A stretch of DNA of 64,000 nt from NCBI RefSeq assembly GCF_014805625.2, contig NW_023998415.1, forward strand, positions 36,038,775-36,102,774. The letters run 5' to 3'. A model generated the notes under the pieces. It had not been told where the DNA came from, did not search any database, and saw only the letters and a list, made by a program, of their open reading frames with translations. Below are positions 59,426-64,000 of the stretch, piece by piece (the first letter of the stretch is position 1; the number at the start of each line of letters is the position of its first letter). Made by a program: the position numbers and the translations under genes. Source of the DNA: Glossina fuscipes (Eukaryota > Arthropoda > Insecta > Diptera > Glossinidae).

Positions 59426-61445
59426 TATGACATGGCATTGTTCGTGCATTTTAATCGCGAAATTACAAAACGAAAAAACCATCCCTACCCTACGGATTTA
59501 TTGAGTAGGGCATATTACGTATACGTTTACAAGCACGAAATACCGGTTTTGTCTTCAAACAAACGACAGATGAGTTTTCTCCAAAGTGTACCCCATTTAT
59601 AATTGCACCGTTTTCCCATAGCAGAGCAGTAAAAATGTTCCCGTTCTGCTGCTAAAAGTTCATTGAACTATATTTTCTGCACTTGTTTACGTATATGAGA
59701 GTATCGTTCAGCAAGCGCATGCTTCACTGACATAAGCAAGCGATGGTCAAATAGAACCTGGACTAGTAAGTGTGCGTCATGGGTTAGTAGTTCATAGCTG
59801 GACGTTTTGAAAACTATCCAGTTTTCCGCTTTGCACTATTTCTCAATCGCACTTTATCCCCGAAAGATGATGGAAAACCAAATCCATTTGGTTATTGAAC
59901 TGATATATAAACATTTTCTGTATATGTGGAGTTGAACTCAGAATTGAATTATTTTCAACCTGAATAATAGGTGACGAAGGGATGGGGAGACAGGGAGACA
60001 GGAGCAAATCAACTGAAATCAAATATTGTTGCTAAGTATTTATTTTATTAAGTGGTGTTAATTAAAGAGAATCTTTCAACACACATTTACACGTCTCTAT
60101 TGTGCGTTTTTGTTTTTAAATAAATTTACGTATAGTCACAGTCATAACAGACACTCGCACACCTCGTCGTAAGGCATAATTTCAAATTAAGACGAAATAA
60201 TAGAAGACTTTTTGAGGGAAGAGTCACATGTTTAAGACGAATTATTAAATTTAAAGTGTGTATGTACTTGAGCGTATTGTTTCAACTTGCATTAATATTT
60301 TCATTTACGCCAAGTGTTAATTTAAATAAATAAAATGAATATTTCGTATACAAAAAAAATTTATAAAACTTGGAACGCATTTATTTATCGGCTTTAAAAT
60401 CTTTCTTCTACTTACGATCAAAACATTTCGGTCGATTTACTTCAAAATGAAATGATCGAACAGACCAACCAAACTCGATTCCATATCGTTGCTTTTCATT
60501 GTTTTCCCATTTGTCATCTGTGATCTTCCTGTTCGAATTCCACTTCGAAGAGTTGTTTTACCTTTGAGCGCATATCTGAGTATCGCCATAAGAATCCCAG
60601 CAATGTTCGACCAAACAATAAGTTATCCACTGGAACAAGTGTTGGCAGCTGTTATGATTGGCGATTACAGCGGGGACGGTAGGACATTCCAGATGGCACT
60701 GCATTTTTGCACATAGCAAAACTCACGATATTATGACTTGTTACGTCATACCCTTCCTCATTCCAAGTCCATAAGTTGTTATTGTTTCAAATAAGCCAAA
60801 ATACACCACATTGGCCAAATGGGGCCGACATGAATATTCAGCTTAATCCTTGAGGTTCTTTGCTCGCATACTCTGTATAGTGATTATTTGGGCTTTAGAT
60901 AACATAGAGTATGCACTACACGCATTACCCATAAGGACCTGGCAGCGCTCTTGTTCGGCTTAATCGGGAACAGTAAAGTTTCCCGTGGACTGCGCATAGC
61001 TCAAAGATAATGGAATCAAATGAAAAAAGCATAGTCTTTTTCCATGCTTAATAGGACTATCCACACTCGCTCTTTGTACGCGCAATTAAATCCTCGTACA
61101 CACATGCTTCCATTACATCCTTGTATAAGACTTTGAGAAGAACTTTAAGTCTCTGTAAGTGAAAATTTGCGAATAATTTTTTTAAAAATGTTTTCATCCT
61201 TGGCAGCTGCTTTTCTTTGCTACACACATGTAAGATGAATTCTTTTTCCTTCCTTTGGAGATTGATAGTCAGCAATTATTCAGGGGATATCAATCGATCT
61301 TTTGCGTTCTGTTGCTTGCTTTATAAATCGTATTACTTGCTTTGATTAATAGCCATATGCTTCCAACTATTCGATATTTTTTATTTAGCTTAATAAATTC
61401 GTACAAAGATTTCTGCAACCGTTCGTATTAGAAATTCAAAAAAAA
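59426..61445. other. Complex DNA, no recognised gene
   Basis: Frames at 60489-60716 (plus) and 61057-61275 (minus) show no domain. The left part may be the eroded end of the mariner relic. Confidence 0.45.
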
Positions 61446-62900
61446 ATAAATAAATAAATAACTAAAGAAAGGAAAACCAAACTAACAAACCTAAAAAAAA
61501 AAAAAACACAATTCTTTCTCTTTTACATTATCTTTATCTCTTAATGTCGTAAGAATTCGTTTCACTAGTTAACGGAAATGCTTTAATATCGAAATTTCTT
61601 TCACACCTAAAAGGCTTATCGTTATTGAATTATCAGTGTCAGTATAAATTAATGTATCAGGATTTATAATAAACGAAACGGAACTTAACGGTCTTGGATT
61701 TGATAAAAAGCGACCCGCATATTAATTCGGTAGAGAACAATGTCACAGCAAACTAACTTAAATCCTGATAAGACACATACTAAAATGAAATTAATTCAGT
61801 TTATTATATTTCACAGTAAATAAACAAGTAAACAATAGCAATAAAGTGTGTACACATTGTGTACGTTTGCGCAAAAATCGAGATAAGCATCTTTTTTGAG
61901 TAGTAGTAGTAGTAGTAGTAGTCGTAGTTGTGGTGGTAGTAGTAGCTAGTAGTAGTAGTAGTAGTAGTAGTAGTATTATAAAAGTGAAATGTGTTAAGCA
62001 TACCAACCGATGAACAATTGTACATAATTTACAATTGTTTAGGAATGAATATGAATACGTAAAGGCAAAGGGACCAGCGATAATAGCACATAGAGTGTAG
62101 CATAGGAAAAAGAAAGAAGAAACAAAAAAATAAATAAAAGGACAGCAATTAATGTGTCAACATGCCCTGCTGGGCTACTGCTGTTCTTGCCTCTGCTGCT
62201 TTGCTCGCTACTCTTCACTTTTCAATTATTTATATCAACTACTACTACTACTACCAGTACTACTAGTGGTTCGCCGTATGTATGTTTATACATTTATGTG
62301 TAAATTGCTGCGTGTTTTATCTTCAACTCTGATTTATTTATATTCACTTACTTATATGCATTGAATGTGGTTTTTATAGAGAGAGTCTGTTGCTATTGTT
62401 GTTTAATTGTTTTCTCTTCCTTTTTTGGTTTTTTTTTTTTTTTTGTTTTTTTTTTTTCGTTGTTTTGTTTTTTGCTCACTGATATGATATTCGCTTTGTT
62501 TTTGGGAAATTTGTAAATCAATAGGAGGCTGGTTGCCTGTACCAGGACAACATAATTGACATTTAATTCCTGGTAATCTTTCATTTTTCTTATACGGTCT
62601 CAGTTCCCAACTTTACTTTTGTTCTCTTAATTCCCTAGAATGTGTGATAAACATCACTGCGTGTGGTGTGGTTTTATGATGATTGTTTGTTTACACACAG
62701 TATAACGTTTATCAGAAATCTATTAAAATGCGGACAGAGATATAGACGAATAATACATTTAGTAATTTTATAAATATTTTCAATTTAAGGTAAGAAGCAG
62801 CGAAACTTTTTTCTTTCTTTTTTGTGCATGTAATACGAGTACGGATAAGCCCCTCTCTTTCGACAAAAAACAGCCCAGCCACAAGGTTGTGTTGATAGTG
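61446..62900. other. AT-rich, microsatellite-rich non-coding DNA
   Basis: Poly(A) at about 61492-61506, (TAG)n at 61899-61974, a short (TAC)n at about 62237-62254 and poly(T) near 62428-62458. No gene is seen. Confidence 0.7.
61899..61974 (+). repeat. Interrupted (TAG)n microsatellite
   Basis: TAG units with a central CGTAGTTGTGGTGG interruption and one CTAGT junction. Same repeat class (ACT/AGT) as the tract at 44654-44696. Confidence 0.95.
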
Positions 62901-63359
62901 TCAGATGTAACACGTATTATCGTAGGATTGGTCATCTGGTAGCATCGCACCATTTTTTTCGATCGAAAATATCAAGTTTTGTGCCGAATAAACTCTACAT
63001 GCGGCAAAGTTCACTTTTCCTCCCTAAGCCTTTATGAATAATGAATAGAGAATGCGTTATGATATCCAAAGCTCAAAAAGCTATTTGGCTGTGCCGAAGA
63101 ACAATTCGAACCACATCGACCATAAAAATCTGTGGCGTTTTCCAGTTGGGAAAGTCAGCAACGCGCCATGCATTGGGGTTTATTTCAATCCAATTAAACC
63201 ATCACTAACGAGTGCTATCAACGATCTAATTGTGACGAAAAATGGGCGTGACAAATCAAACGTCATAATATCGTGAATTTTCGTGAATATGAAGAATTTC
63301 GACCTCATATCGGAGGCAAAATTCGTTGAGGAAATGGTAGCAGTTCTACCCGAAGATGT
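62901..63359. other. No recognised gene
   Basis: Short frames at 63052-63276 (plus) and 63180-63401 (minus). Neither matches a mariner block, although the next feature begins immediately afterwards. Confidence 0.45.
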
Positions 63360-63590
63360 CCCACCCTCCCTGCTTTTATTAGTAGACAACACCCCATCCA
63401 ATTATCACTTGGTCGGGTCAATGGGCCATGGTTTGTCCGAAGAGCGCTTTACATGATATGACAATACGAAAAATAGGGTCGATTCGTGGATAGCCTCAAA
63501 AGATGAGCGGTTCTCCCGACTTGGTATCTAAATGCTGCCTGAGAGATGGGAAAAAGCACTGGGCACTACTTTGAATGAAGCTTAATGTAT
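63360..63590 (+). mobile_element. mariner (Mos1-like) transposase C-terminal relic
   Basis: LLVDNTPSNYHLVGSMGHG joins two blocks that are normally about 34 residues apart. VDN corresponds to the second catalytic Asp region (usually HDNAPSH), and PSNYHL to the third (usually APSDYHLF). An internal deletion has fused them, and the third Asp now reads Asn. Then come GLSEERF, a stop, DSWIASKDERFSRLGI and LPERWEKALGTTL, the standard Mos1-type ending. Only the last quarter of the gene remains. Terminal inverted repeats were not found. This is a mauritiana-type lineage, distinct from the HYTPE-type relics elsewhere in the window. Confidence 0.87.
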
Positions 63591-64000
63591 CGTATACATA
63601 AATATATATATATATATATATATTTATATGTATGTACGATCGCAAGCCAACTGTGGCGACTTGCCCGATGACAGTCGCGAAGTAGTGAATTAAAAAAAAT
63701 AAATTCATCCTATGGCTAAAGCTTCTCGAAGGATTTCGAAAAAGCGTGTTTTGCTTGTTCTGTGCTTACGTGTTTTTCAAAATCGTACAACATAGTCAAT
63801 AGATCCCAACAAGAAACATAAAATATTACTCGGCTCCTAGATTTATTAAAAGACAACGCAGCCCGTGAGTGAGCACAAAGTTGCCGGTATTCTCTCGGCA
63901 TTTATTTACGCAGCTTCAATTAGTATAGCAATTCAAGTAATTTATTAAATCAACAAATTTTTCGCCATCCTCTGCACATTCACACATTTGTTGTGATGCT
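63591..64000. other. No recognised gene
   Basis: A (TA)n tract lies at about 63603-63622. The rest is complex DNA, with a 61-codon minus-strand frame (63716-63901) lacking a motif. Confidence 0.5.

Noticed and set aside
61791..62025. Poly-Thr / Tyr-rich minus-strand frames
   Set aside because: Both read the TAG/ACT repeat in different frames.

Overview
This window looks like non-coding nuclear DNA from an insect, most probably a higher (brachyceran) fly. The sequence is very AT-rich and full of A/T homopolymers and microsatellites. It contains no operon-like gene layout, no ribosome binding sites and no long intact reading frame. It does contain decayed mariner transposases and decayed jockey/R1/CR1-type reverse transcriptases of the kind common in flies. 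The species cannot be named from the sequence alone.

Two textures alternate. The first is AT-rich, microsatellite-rich DNA: about 1-1790, 12500-14290, 15700-20000, 22760-24150, 27300-29900, 31900-32900, 34700-35880, 36770-38640, 40900-41940, 43700-46400, 50100-54600, 55200-57950 and 61450-62900. The second is a set of more complex, microsatellite-poor islands in which nearly all recognisable transposon relics lie. Those relics are four non-LTR reverse transcriptase fragments (2790-3590 +, 7225-8336 -, 25735-26470 -, 41944-43390 +), seven good mariner fragments plus one doubtful one (6150, 11821, 14600, 39787, 47230, 59060 and 63360; doubtful 24156), a 131-bp TA-flanked MITE (33397-33527) with a decayed relative near 2108, and a ~0.7-0.9 kb non-coding dispersed repeat (family A). 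Three near-complete copies of family A lie at 20708, 35892 and 38640. The last two form an inverted pair.

The only credible host coding sequence is a 49-bp minus-strand candidate exon at 57697-57745. It is GC-rich, is bounded by a strong polypyrimidine-AG acceptor and a GTGAGT donor, and encodes HNGWDGESSTVPVLAV in one open frame. If it is real, much of this window is probably intron of a large minus-strand gene. Two much weaker microexon candidates are recorded (46224-46249 minus, 41662-41688 plus).

There is one assembly gap (4603-5449), bounded by poly(A) on the left and poly(T) on the right. I found no rRNA or tRNA gene, no CRISPR array and no intact transposon.
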